24,761 nucleotides of DNA from a virus: IMG/VR virus record IMGVR_UViG_3300005613_000400, positions 1-24,761 of that record; one strand, 5' to 3'. Within the stretch, counting starts at the first letter, position 1; every line of letters begins with the position of its first letter. Both the position numbers and the translations under genes were made by a program. Below, one piece after another: positions 9,074 to 16,614 of this stretch. The notes under the pieces were generated by a model, which was given only the letters and a program-made list of their open reading frames with translations, searched no databases and was not told the DNA's origin.

Positions 9074-9859
9074 ATGTCTAGTGAAAAACGGACAGATCTA
9101 ACAACGAAGAAAAACAATTCAGTTGTAGCTTTTGATATTGAAAAATATGCAGATCAAGGTTTTGATAACGTTGATTCAAAAAGTTTACAGCTGCCTTTCC
9201 TAAAAATCTTAGGACAACTATCACCACAAGTAACACAAGGAGATTCTAAATTTATTCCTGATGCAAGACCTGGAATGATTTACAATACAGTTACTGACAA
9301 GCTATATGATGGGCAAAAAGGTATTCAAGTAATACCTGCTTATTATAAGTTTGAATATATTGAATGGGCTGACAGAGGCCAAGAAGGTTCTGCTTCTCCA
9401 AGAAATATATATTCGGCTGATAGTGACATTATGCAAAAAACTACAAGAGATGATTCAGGTAAAGATAGACTTGAAAATGGTAACTACATAGAAGAAACAT
9501 CTTCACATTATGTAGTTGTTGTTGAAGGTACTACTGCATCTGAAGCATTGATCACTATGAAGTCCACTCAAAGAAAAAAATCTAAGAAGTGGAATAGTAT
9601 GATGAACTTGATGCAACAACCTAGAAAAGATGGAAAGGGTACATTTAGACCTGCACCTTTTACTCAATTATATAGATTGAGAACTGTACTTGAAAAAAAT
9701 CAATTAGGTTCTTGGTATGGTTGGGAAATCACATCAGAGGGTATTTGCGATAACGAGTCTTTAGTACAGCGTGCTATGAAATTTAGACAAGCATGTTCTG
9801 GAGGATCAGTTAACGTCAAACACGATAAAGAAGAACAATCAGCTAAGACACCGTTTTAA
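9074..9859 (+). CDS. Conserved phage protein, candidate ssDNA-binding/recombination accessory
   Basis: This 261-residue protein opens with a low-complexity basic N-terminus, then a recognisable conserved block: LQLPFLKILGQLSPQV at about 39-54, ARPGMIYNTVTDKLYDGQKG, and a VIPAYYKFEYIEW strand region. The C-terminus is Lys/Glu-rich and ends in TPF. Many phages have this type of protein between coiled-coil and primase or polymerase genes; it is abundant by its ribosome binding site. A single-stranded DNA-binding function is inferred from position, probable OB-like strand content and strong translation signal; no signature proves it. It is followed after 3 bases by the primase gene. Confidence 0.78.
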   Translation: MSSEKRTDLTTKKNNSVVAFDIEKYADQGFDNVDSKSLQLPFLKILGQLSPQVTQGDSKFIPDARPGMIYNTVTDKLYDGQKGIQVIPAYYKFEYIEWADRGQEGSASPRNIYSADSDIMQKTTRDDSGKDRLENGNYIEETSSHYVVVVEGTTASEALITMKSTQRKKSKKWNSMMNLMQQPRKDGKGTFRPAPFTQLYRLRTVLEKNQLGSWYGWEITSEGICDNESLVQRAMKFRQACSGGSVNVKHDKEEQSAKTPF

Positions 9860-9862
9860 TGT

Positions 9863-11434
9863 ATGGATTTTAGCAAAGACCTGGAACAGTTTAAAACCCT
9901 GTTCCAGGGCTCCCAAACTTATTACGGACAATCCAAACCTACAGGTACTAAAAAACCTACGGGTAAAGAAGAATATAAAAGTTGGATTGTAGCTGAACCT
10001 GTTACTGATAAAGATTGGATAAATCATTTAGAAGGTAAATCACATTTAGGTTCTGTTGTAATACATGACGATAGTACGTGTACCTGGGGTGTTATAGACA
10101 TCGATAGGTATGGTATGGATTTAAAACAATACATTAGTTTAGTTAGAGAACGAGGTTACCCATTTGTACCTTACCGTTCTAAATCAAATGCATTACATTT
10201 AATTGTGCACTTATCTGAGCCAATGGCTGCTGCAGATATGCGTAAGAAATTAATTTCTATAGCTGCTGATCTAGGTGTTAATGACACTAAGACAGATATT
10301 TTTCCAGCTCAAGACACAGTAGATTTAACTCCTGAAAAATGGGAAGACAAACAAAAAGGTCAATTCTTAAACTTACCTTACCAAAACGCAAAATTTTCTA
10401 CACGATGTGCATTAGATGATAATGCCAACAGTATTCCTTTTGATAAATATCTTGAATACGTAAAAACTTTTATAGTCAAACCTGAAGACTTTTTAAATAT
10501 AAATACAGACAATGATAAGGAAAATAAAGATTGGCCTAACTGCGTAAATAAATTTATTAGAAATCAAGTAACAGAAGGTGAGGGCCGTAATGATGCAATG
10601 TTTAATGTTGGTGTACTAGCTAAGAAGATTAATTCTGACAAAGATTATTGGACAGATATGGTTAGAGATTTAAATAAAAAGATTTGTGTTCCACCTCTTG
10701 ATCCAAAAGAAATTAATAAAGTTATAGAGATGATCGAAAAACATGATTACAGTTTTAAATGTGGAACTGCCATAGCTAGACAGTTTTGTAATGGTAGCAA
10801 ACAATGTGCAAAGAGAAAGTATGGTATTGGCCTAAATGAAGCTTTACCTGAAGTAGGTAAGTTAGTTAAAGTTAATTCATACCCTGAGCCTTATTGGTTG
10901 CTTCCTATACAAGGTAAGGTAGTTAAATTAGAAACTAAACAACTATATCAACAACAGTTACTTGGAGAGAGACTTTTATCTTATGATATTGTTTGGAGAA
11001 CACTAAAAGGTTCTAAAAGAGATCCTGATCCATATAAAGATTGGCTAGAAGAACTTATGGCTAACAAGATTGATATGGAAGGTATTGATAGAGAAGAAGA
11101 AAGACTAGATGTGTTCAATACAAGAATGACTAAATTTTTTGAAGACACAGATACAACTACTGACTTTGATCAAATTGAACACGATAATATATGGCACGAT
11201 GATAAAAATATTAGATTTAAACTAGAAACCTTTAAGTTATTTATGAAAAAGCAGGGCTACAATTGGTCTGAAAAAGATTGTACAATATTCCTACAGGAAG
11301 GCGGATGTAAGAAGAGTAAGAAATTTGAAAGCATTAACACGAGACACTGGGTTGCAGACAAACCACAACAAACAACGCACAAAAATAAAAATGTCAAATT
11401 CACTAAAGCAAAAACTCCATGGGAAGACAATTAA
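9863..11434 (+). CDS. Archaeo-eukaryotic-type primase (AEP) with PriCT-like region
   Basis: This 523-residue protein synthesises primers for the adjacent polymerase by inference from its domains. The AEP catalytic motif is visible as VIDIDRYG with Asp79 and Asp81. It is followed by YRSKSNALHLIVHL at 104-117, which fits the S-x-H nucleotide-binding motif of AEP enzymes. Residues 240-298 (RNDAMFNVGVLAKKI onward) resemble the PriCT helical module. A cysteine cluster follows (Cys300, Cys309, Cys315), plausibly zinc-binding. The N-terminal GKSHLG/VVIHDD strands resemble TOTE-type primase domains. No T7 gp4-type TOPRIM primase is present. The last 44 bases overlap the start of the UvrD-like helicase gene. 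A GC-rich hairpin lies within codons 6-16. Confidence 0.85.
   Translation: MDFSKDLEQFKTLFQGSQTYYGQSKPTGTKKPTGKEEYKSWIVAEPVTDKDWINHLEGKSHLGSVVIHDDSTCTWGVIDIDRYGMDLKQYISLVRERGYPFVPYRSKSNALHLIVHLSEPMAAADMRKKLISIAADLGVNDTKTDIFPAQDTVDLTPEKWEDKQKGQFLNLPYQNAKFSTRCALDDNANSIPFDKYLEYVKTFIVKPEDFLNINTDNDKENKDWPNCVNKFIRNQVTEGEGRNDAMFNVGVLAKKINSDKDYWTDMVRDLNKKICVPPLDPKEINKVIEMIEKHDYSFKCGTAIARQFCNGSKQCAKRKYGIGLNEALPEVGKLVKVNSYPEPYWLLPIQGKVVKLETKQLYQQQLLGERLLSYDIVWRTLKGSKRDPDPYKDWLEELMANKIDMEGIDREEERLDVFNTRMTKFFEDTDTTTDFDQIEHDNIWHDDKNIRFKLETFKLFMKKQGYNWSEKDCTIFLQEGGCKKSKKFESINTRHWVADKPQQTTHKNKNVKFTKAKTPWEDN
9880..9908 (+). repeat. Perfect 10-bp inverted repeat in the primase start region
   Basis: The left arm CCTGGAACAG (9880-9889) and right arm CTGTTCCAGG (9899-9908) are exact reverse complements separated by 9 bases. 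The stem is GC-rich compared with its surroundings and begins 17 bases after the primase ATG. There is no following T-tract, so it is not an intrinsic terminator. A translational control hairpin is possible. Confidence 0.75.
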
Positions 11435-13007
11435 ATTTTTTGGTCCACCAGGAACAGGTAAAACACATAGACTACTACAAAGAGCAAAACGCTTTTTAAG
11501 AATGGGTCTATCACCTGATGAGATATGTTACATCTCATTTACAAATAAAGCTGTTCAAGAATGTAGAGATAGAATTAGAAAAGAGTTTAAAGGTTACAAT
11601 GAAGATGACTTTAAATATTTTAGAACCTTACATAGTTTAGCTAGACAACAATTCTCAGACATACCTGTATTAGATCCTAAAGTAGATTTATTACAATTTC
11701 ATACACAATACGGAACTGTAAAGTTAGATTACAAACCTGCTTGGGATGACAAGAAAGTTTATAACAACTGGTCGTTACAAATTTATGATAAGGCAAGGAA
11801 CATGAAGATTGATCCCGTAGAGCTTTACAAAAAAGAACCTAGAAAGAAAGTTAGATTACAACAATTTAAATCTATTATTCACGGCTATGAGAACTATAAA
11901 AAGTACGAAGAAAGCCCAGGGGAGTTTAAAAATGATAGATTAGATTTTACAGATATGGTTGAGAAGTTTATTAAATCAGGTTTAGCTTTACCTTTTAGAG
12001 TATTGATGGTGGATGAAGCTCAAGATCTAACACCTTTACAGTGGGATATGGTTGTTAAGTTAGCATTAAGCTCAGAGAAAGTTTATCTAGCTGGTGATGA
12101 TGATCAGGCTATCTATGAATGGAATGGTGCAGAAGTAACTTACTTTCAAACTTTTCCAGGTAAGATAAAAATATTAGAAAAATCTAGAAGACTGAATAAA
12201 CAAGTACATTTTTTTGCTAGGTGTTTATTAAATGGTATGGAAGGTTATAGAGTAGAGAAACAATTTAATTCTAATGGTAGTGAGGGAACTATAAGTAAGT
12301 GGAATAATCTTAAGAAAATACCTTTAGATGATGAAGGATCTTGGATGATATTAGCTAGAATAAATGATGTTAAGAAAGAACTACAGGATGAAGCTAGAGA
12401 TATGGGTATATACTTTCAGGACATGCGAGGTACGAGATCTTTTGATCCTAACCAATGGAAAGCCATACAAGATTGGGAAAAGATTTGCGAAGGTGGTAGC
12501 ATAACAAGAGAAGATGCAGGGAACATGTACAATTTTCTTTTAAACATAGATCACGGCTACCGATCAACGGACAGCAAGAAATGGAGCTTTGCTCATCCGA
12601 ATCAAGTATTTAATTTTGAACAACTGCACCTGCAGGGAGGAATGGTCGAAGAAAAGAAACCTTGGACAGAAGCGTTTCAACGTAAGTTTAAAGAAAAAGA
12701 AAAATTATATTTTATGAAGTTAATTGAGAATGGTTTTAATTTAGACGAAAAGGCAAAGATAGTTATTGATACGATACACCAGGTTAAAGGTGGAGAAGCA
12801 GATAATGTTATACTATCTTCTAAATGTAACTTCCCATCACATTATGAAAGAAAGAGTTTAGCAGACAAGGTTAAAGAATTAAGGGTATGGTATGTAGGAG
12901 CAACTAGAGCAAAGAAGAACTTACATCTATTAGGCACTTTCCACAGATATCATTTTCCCTTGAGTAAATATTATAAATTGTATAAAAGTAATTATGTCAC
13001 CGTATAA
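11391..13007 (+). CDS. UvrD/Rep-like superfamily 1 helicase
   Basis: I choose the ATG at 11391, giving 538 residues, because it leads directly into the ATPase core; a longer TTG start at 11325 adds only residues overlapping the primase end. Motifs are Walker A GPPGTGKT at 18-25, motif Ia YISFTNKAVQECRDRI at 47-62, Walker B VDEAQD at 207-212, GDDDQAIYEW at 235-244 (motif III), VKGGEAD at about 465-471 (motif V) and YVGATRAKK at 501-509 (motif VI). This is a DNA-unwinding motor of the UvrD/PcrA group; in phages with AEP primase and family A polymerase it is likely the replicative or repair helicase. The last 14 bases overlap the DUF3310 gene. Confidence 0.93.
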   Translation: MSNSLKQKLHGKTIKFFGPPGTGKTHRLLQRAKRFLRMGLSPDEICYISFTNKAVQECRDRIRKEFKGYNEDDFKYFRTLHSLARQQFSDIPVLDPKVDLLQFHTQYGTVKLDYKPAWDDKKVYNNWSLQIYDKARNMKIDPVELYKKEPRKKVRLQQFKSIIHGYENYKKYEESPGEFKNDRLDFTDMVEKFIKSGLALPFRVLMVDEAQDLTPLQWDMVVKLALSSEKVYLAGDDDQAIYEWNGAEVTYFQTFPGKIKILEKSRRLNKQVHFFARCLLNGMEGYRVEKQFNSNGSEGTISKWNNLKKIPLDDEGSWMILARINDVKKELQDEARDMGIYFQDMRGTRSFDPNQWKAIQDWEKICEGGSITREDAGNMYNFLLNIDHGYRSTDSKKWSFAHPNQVFNFEQLHLQGGMVEEKKPWTEAFQRKFKEKEKLYFMKLIENGFNLDEKAKIVIDTIHQVKGGEADNVILSSKCNFPSHYERKSLADKVKELRVWYVGATRAKKNLHLLGTFHRYHFPLSKYYKLYKSNYVTV

Positions 13008-13206
13008 AAAACAAATTCAAGGCAGTCATTATCAAAAATTTAAAATACAACCTTCAAAGTTTATTAATGATAATAGATTACTTGCAGCAGAAGCTAATGT
13101 AATTAAATACGTTTGTAGACACCAAGATAAAGGTAAAGAGAATGATATTAAAAAAGCTATTCATTATTGTGAAATGATTTTAGCTAGAGATTATGGAATT
13201 AAATGA
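12994..13206 (+). CDS. DUF3310 protein
   Basis: This 70-residue protein has the DUF3310 signature: SHYQ at 11-14, a Pro-rich turn, then AEANVIKYVCRHQDKG with a helix-forming KKAIHYCEMIL. The family is common in phages, is sometimes labelled a nucleotide kinase-like protein, and is usually encoded near replication genes; its biochemical role is not settled. The ATG lies inside the 3' end of the helicase gene in another frame, and the stop overlaps the next start as ATGA, so it is coupled on both sides. Confidence 0.88.
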   Translation: MSPYKKQIQGSHYQKFKIQPSKFINDNRLLAAEANVIKYVCRHQDKGKENDIKKAIHYCEMILARDYGIK

Positions 13207-13325
13207 GTGGATGTAAGTGTATAGAATGCAACAGGAGAGACATTGCTTTTGATTGTCTTTATTATTGTAGGATTTGTTATTATAAATTATGCAAAAAAGA
13301 ACATGTACTAGATGTAAAAGAATAG
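13203..13325 (+). CDS. Cys-rich miniprotein, zinc-finger-like
   Basis: This 40-residue ORF starts by ATGA overlap with the DUF3310 stop. It contains seven cysteines: three in CKCIEC near the start, then a single Cys and a CRIC/C arrangement. That spacing is compatible with a small zinc-binding knuckle. The Cys content and coupling to an obvious gene support it being real; function is unknown. Its end overlaps the start of the next zinc-ribbon ORF. Confidence 0.6.
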   Translation: MSGCKCIECNRRDIAFDCLYYCRICYYKLCKKEHVLDVKE

Positions 13326-13456
13326 CAGTTGTCATTGATAGAGGCATTCCTCTATGTGAAGATTGTTATTGTAAAATAGAAAAAATAGGAAAATACGATG
13401 AAGACAAGAAACAAGATACTAAAGATCACAGACAAAATAACCAGTTGGCACTTTAA
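13289..13456 (+). CDS. Zinc-ribbon miniprotein
   Basis: This 55-residue ORF has CTRC at 6-9 and CEDC at 23-26, followed by another Cys, which makes a short treble-clef or ribbon-type CxxC...CxxC zinc site. A charged Lys/Asp/Glu tail follows. It overlaps the 40-residue Cys-rich ORF by 37 bases and ends 3 bases before the polymerase start. Zinc ribbons next to phage polymerase genes often act as small nucleic-acid or protein interaction modules; no specific role can be read here. Confidence 0.65.
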   Translation: MQKRTCTRCKRIAVVIDRGIPLCEDCYCKIEKIGKYDEDKKQDTKDHRQNNQLAL

Positions 13457-13459
13457 ATA

Positions 13460-15331
13460 ATGACTCATCAATTAAATTTTATTTATAATGATTCTGATTG
13501 GGTTTGTCCTTCGGAATACCCTGACTTAAGAGAAGCTACTGAAGTAGCCATAGACTTAGAAACAAAAGATCCTGATTTAAAAACACACGGTTCAGGTTGG
13601 GCCACAGGCAAAGGCCACATCGTAGGTTTTGCCGTAGCAGCATTAGGTAAACAATGGTACTTCCCCATAGCACATGATGCAGGTGGTAATATGGATTTAG
13701 CTGTTACTACTGCTTGGATGGTAGATTTATTAAAAAGACCTAGCACAAAAATATTTCATAATGCTTCTTATGACGTGGGTTGGTTAAAAGCTAACGGCTT
13801 TGAGATTAGAGGAAAGATTGTAGATACAATGACAGCTGCAGCTTTGATAGATGAAAACAGATTTAGTTTTAGTTTAAATGCCTGTGCTAAAGATTACCTT
13901 GGTGAAATTAAGAATGAAACATTCTTAAATGAAAAAGCTAAAGAATGGGGTATCGATGCTAAACAAGATATGTGGAGAATGCCTGCAAGCTTTGTAGGCT
14001 TTTATGCTGAACAAGATGCTGCTCTTACTCTAAGACTTTGGCATCAATTCAAGCCAGAGATTATGAAACAATCCTTGAATGATGTATGGGAAATGGAAAT
14101 GGAACTATTGCCTACACTAATCAATATGAGACAACAAGGTATACGTATCAACGAACAACGGGCACATGATCTTAAAAAAGAATTTAGAAAAAAAGAATTT
14201 GCGTTATTAAAACAAATAAAAGATGAAACAACTATTGATGTAGATATTTGGGCTGCACGAAGTGTAGCACAAGTGTTTGACAGATTAGGAATAGAATATC
14301 CAAGAACTCCTAAGTCTGACGAGCCATCTTTTACACAGAATTGGTTAGCTAACTGTGAACATCCTATTGCACAACTGATAAAGGAAACTAGAGAGATAAA
14401 TAAATTTCACTCCACATTTATTGATTCTATTAATAGATATGTACATAAAGGACGTATTCATTCTGAGATTAATCAATTAAGATCAGATCAAGGTGGTACG
14501 GTATCAGGAAGATTATCTTATGCAAATCCTAACCTACAACAGATCCCTGCTCGTAACAAAGAGTTTGGAAATAAAATTAGATCATTGTTCTTACCTGAAG
14601 AAGGTAGACAATGGGGTAGCTTTGACTATTCACAACAAGAACCAAGATTGGTTGCACATTACTCTGCATCAATTGGAGATCAAATTCAAGGAGCAGAAGA
14701 ATTCATACAAGCTTACCAAGATGAATCTGCAGACTTTCATCAAATCGTTGCTGATATGGCAGGTATATCTAGAACACAAGCTAAGACAATTAACTTAGGT
14801 TTGTTCTATGGTATGGGTAAAGCAAAATTATCTAAGGAATTAGGTATATCTAAAGATGCTGCTGAAATGCTTTTAGCTAAATACAATACAAGAGTACCTT
14901 TCGTAAAGAAGTTAGCAGAAGCTACAACACAATCTGCTAGTAAGTTTGGTTTCATTAGAACTCTTAAAGGTAGAAAATGTAGATTTGATAAATGGGAACC
15001 AGCTACCTTTGGTATGAACCAAGCAATGAGTTATGAAGCTGCCAAAGCACAATATGGAAACAATATTAGGCGTGCCTTTACCTATAAAGCTTTGAATAGA
15101 TTAATACAAGGCTCCGCAGCTGACCAAGTTAAACAAGCTATGATTGATTGTACGAAGGCAGGTTTTATGCCTATGTTACAAATACATGACGAACTTTGTT
15201 TTAGTATAAACGAAGAAAGTGATATAAGTAAAATAACAAATATGATGGAAAATACATTAGATAATCTTAAAGTACCTTTTAAGGTTGATGTAGCCATTGG
15301 TAAAAGTTGGGGAGAGACAGATGATAAATAA
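13460..15331 (+). CDS. Family A DNA polymerase with 3'-5' exonuclease
   Basis: This 623-residue polymerase has an N-terminal DnaQ-like proofreading domain: IDLET with Asp32 and Glu34, NASYD with Asp105, and YAEQD with Tyr182 and Asp186. The polymerase domain shows motif A FDYSQQEPR with Asp389, motif B as RTQAKTINLGLFYG (Lys442, Tyr450) and motif C HDE at 576-578. No 5' nuclease domain is present, as in T7-type enzymes. In motif B, Leu446 aligns with E. coli Pol I Phe762. Work on virioplankton polymerases associates Leu at this position with slower, more accurate synthesis and with AEP/UvrD-type rather than T7 gp4-type gene neighbourhoods, which is what this window shows. The end overlaps the next ORF by 11 bases. 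Confidence 0.96.
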   Translation: MTHQLNFIYNDSDWVCPSEYPDLREATEVAIDLETKDPDLKTHGSGWATGKGHIVGFAVAALGKQWYFPIAHDAGGNMDLAVTTAWMVDLLKRPSTKIFHNASYDVGWLKANGFEIRGKIVDTMTAAALIDENRFSFSLNACAKDYLGEIKNETFLNEKAKEWGIDAKQDMWRMPASFVGFYAEQDAALTLRLWHQFKPEIMKQSLNDVWEMEMELLPTLINMRQQGIRINEQRAHDLKKEFRKKEFALLKQIKDETTIDVDIWAARSVAQVFDRLGIEYPRTPKSDEPSFTQNWLANCEHPIAQLIKETREINKFHSTFIDSINRYVHKGRIHSEINQLRSDQGGTVSGRLSYANPNLQQIPARNKEFGNKIRSLFLPEEGRQWGSFDYSQQEPRLVAHYSASIGDQIQGAEEFIQAYQDESADFHQIVADMAGISRTQAKTINLGLFYGMGKAKLSKELGISKDAAEMLLAKYNTRVPFVKKLAEATTQSASKFGFIRTLKGRKCRFDKWEPATFGMNQAMSYEAAKAQYGNNIRRAFTYKALNRLIQGSAADQVKQAMIDCTKAGFMPMLQIHDELCFSINEESDISKITNMMENTLDNLKVPFKVDVAIGKSWGETDDK

Positions 15332-15521
15332 TGATGATTTAAATACAAGAAACACTAAACAATTTGTAGAATATGGTAAGGATACTTGCATGAGATGTAA
15401 GGGTCTTAGAGAGATTTGGGTGTACAAGGATACTGAAGAATCCACGATGCTTAAAGTAGACTGCCCAATGTGTAGCGAACAACGGCCACCGCAGGAACTA
15501 AGAAACCTAGGGTTGATTTAA
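15321..15521 (+). CDS. Zinc-ribbon small protein downstream of polymerase
   Basis: I choose the ATG at 15321 (66 residues), which has GGGGAGAG just upstream; a longer TTG start is less likely. The protein carries CMRC and CPMC pairs separated by about 22 residues (a CxxC...CxxC zinc ribbon), with REIWVYKD between them. It overlaps the polymerase 3' end by 11 bases, suggesting coupled translation. It could bind nucleic acid or accompany the polymerase; function is not known. Confidence 0.75.
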   Translation: MINNDDLNTRNTKQFVEYGKDTCMRCKGLREIWVYKDTEESTMLKVDCPMCSEQRPPQELRNLGLI

Positions 15522-15542
15522 CACGCAAAAGTGGTATATAAT
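15513..15542 (+). promoter_or_regulatory. Promoter TTGATT-18-TATAAT
   Basis: TTGATT at 15513-15518 and a perfect TATAAT at 15537-15542 are separated by 18 bases. The predicted transcription start falls at or within a base or two of the ATG at 15548, so the first transcript would be essentially leaderless. It overlaps the end of the preceding gene and would open the small-gene region. Confidence 0.65.
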
Positions 15543-15547
15543 CTCTT

Positions 15548-15808
15548 ATGAAGCAATATCGCATACAAATTAGATCAGATGGTCTATATTATAATGGGAT
15601 AGTAAATGCTGAAAATGATGCTGAGGCTCTTGTTCAATTCAAGAATAAACTTGAGAATGGTGAGATCGAAGCTAAAGATGAAGGTTTCTATTTAAAAAAT
15701 AAAATCTTCATCACATATGAGGAGCTAAAAAATGGCACTACAGAAGTTGATATCGGAAAAACTTCAGTTGGAGTCCAAGTGGGCAACACAGGCGTTACAA
15801 CAGGGTAG
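15548..15808 (+). CDS. Small conserved-type protein, possibly leaderless
   Basis: This 86-residue protein begins with an alternating strand/helix pattern (QYRIQIRSDGLYYNGIVNAENDAEALVQFKNKL) like a small alpha/beta fold and ends in a Gly/Val/Thr-rich tail. No ribosome binding site precedes the ATG, but a TATAAT lies 5 bases upstream. The last 77 bases overlap the next ORF in another frame. I do not recognise a family with certainty. Confidence 0.65.
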   Translation: MKQYRIQIRSDGLYYNGIVNAENDAEALVQFKNKLENGEIEAKDEGFYLKNKIFITYEELKNGTTEVDIGKTSVGVQVGNTGVTTG

Positions 15809-15920
15809 AGTAACTCCTGATATGAAGTGGATTGATATCCAAATTAAAGAGCTCAAAACAAAAATCAACGAACAAAGCGTTGAGGATGCAAAAATGGGCT
15901 TATACGATATAGCTAGTTAA
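15732..15920 (+). CDS. Small helical protein overlapping its upstream neighbour
   Basis: This 62-residue ORF is preceded by GAGGAGC about 8 bases before the ATG, a good ribosome binding site inside the upstream gene. The sequence is amphipathic helical (LQKLISEKLQLESKWATQAL, later IDIQIKELKTKINEQ), plausibly coiled-coil. It shares 77 bases with the 86-residue ORF in a different frame. Both frames look protein-like, so either is a true dual-coding overlap or one C- or N-terminus is dispensable. Function is unknown. Confidence 0.6.
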   Translation: MALQKLISEKLQLESKWATQALQQGRVTPDMKWIDIQIKELKTKINEQSVEDAKMGLYDIAS

Positions 15921-15957
15921 AAAAACACTAGCACATTTTCAAAAAGTAATTTATACT
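15912..15957 (+). promoter_or_regulatory. Short hairpin and -10 element before the gene at 15969
   Basis: GCTAGT (15912-15917) and ACTAGC (15927-15932) can pair around an A-rich loop. TATACT at 15952-15957 is a good -10 only 11 bases before the ATG, with no convincing -35. The next gene lacks a ribosome binding site, again suggesting a near-leaderless transcript. Confidence 0.35.
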
Positions 15958-15968
15958 GTACGCTATCT

Positions 15969-16247
15969 ATGTCTCATAAAGATGCCGAAGATTTAGCAGC
16001 GGAAATAGCTTGGATGCAAGACGATCCAAGTTTTCATCCTAAATGGAATCCTAAAGGTAAAAAAGAAAAAGTTGTTAAAGGAAGTGGTTGGATGGAATAT
16101 TCTAATTACGCAAGGCACTATGTTTATGACACACCAACAGGACATGAAATAATTTTAGTATCTGAAGATGGAAGTACATTAAAAATAAATTGTAAATGGC
16201 CAAAAAGAAAAAGAACTAAAGATGGAAGAGTAATTGATAATGGCTAA
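15969..16247 (+). CDS. GWMEY-type small protein, paralogue 1
   Basis: This 92-residue protein has a charged N-terminal extension (residues 1-36) and a conserved C-terminal part with GSGWMEYSNYARHYVYDTPT, LVSEDGSTL and INCKWPK. The C-terminal part is clearly homologous to the 59-residue protein at 18035. Two or three short strands are likely; function is unknown. The ATG has no Shine-Dalgarno sequence. The stop overlaps the next start in ATGGCTAA, an 8-base overlap, so the downstream RMWYA-type gene is translationally coupled. Confidence 0.72.
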   Translation: MSHKDAEDLAAEIAWMQDDPSFHPKWNPKGKKEKVVKGSGWMEYSNYARHYVYDTPTGHEIILVSEDGSTLKINCKWPKRKRTKDGRVIDNG

Positions 16248-16383
16248 AAGAACTTTTTTAAGATGTTTAATAGTTAAATTAAGAATGTGGTATGCTGACA
16301 TGCGTGGACATCATGGTAAAAGATGGAACTATGAACCTAGCAAACGTTATATGAGAAGAAGACATCAAGATGATACAGCTTAA
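16240..16383 (+). CDS. RMWYA-type basic miniprotein, paralogue 1
   Basis: This 47-residue, very basic protein contains LRMWYADMRGHHGKRWNYEP and ends in RRRHQDDTA. The core is homologous to the 41-residue ORF at 17791; conservation across two copies supports it being real. Arg/Lys content suggests nucleic acid or membrane-surface contact. It begins inside the last codons of the GWMEY-type gene (ATGGCTAA). Confidence 0.65.
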   Translation: MAKRTFLRCLIVKLRMWYADMRGHHGKRWNYEPSKRYMRRRHQDDTA

Positions 16384-16386
16384 TTA

Positions 16387-16614
16387 ATGTTTGAATTGAT
16401 TGCGGGATACAAAGGTTTAGTTATTTCTTTAATACTATCAACTGGTGATATTTTAAAAGTTGAAACTCATAACTTAGATTGTGCTGTTTGGTGGGATAAA
16501 TATGTTATTACACACGAAAGAAAAATTCCTTTACCAAAACAAAACCATTACTTTCATACTTTTAAAGGTGAGGTTGTTGTTGGTTACCATTGTAGTGATA
16601 AAGAGCCTAAATAG
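16387..16614 (+). CDS. Small protein, unknown
   Basis: This 75-residue protein starts 3 bases after the previous stop, without an obvious ribosome binding site. The hydrophobic N-terminus GYKGLVISLILSTGDIL may be a beta-rich core rather than a membrane helix because polar residues interrupt it; Trp, His and Cys residues follow. It converges with the leftward gene at 16607 with an 8-base overlap of 3' ends. No family is recognised. Confidence 0.55.
   Translation: MFELIAGYKGLVISLILSTGDILKVETHNLDCAVWWDKYVITHERKIPLPKQNHYFHTFKGEVVVGYHCSDKEPK

Noticed and set aside
11325-11390. Longer TTG start for the UvrD-like helicase
   Set aside because: The extra 22 residues overlap the primase end, have no helicase similarity and are not needed; the ATG at 11391 leads straight into the ATPase core.
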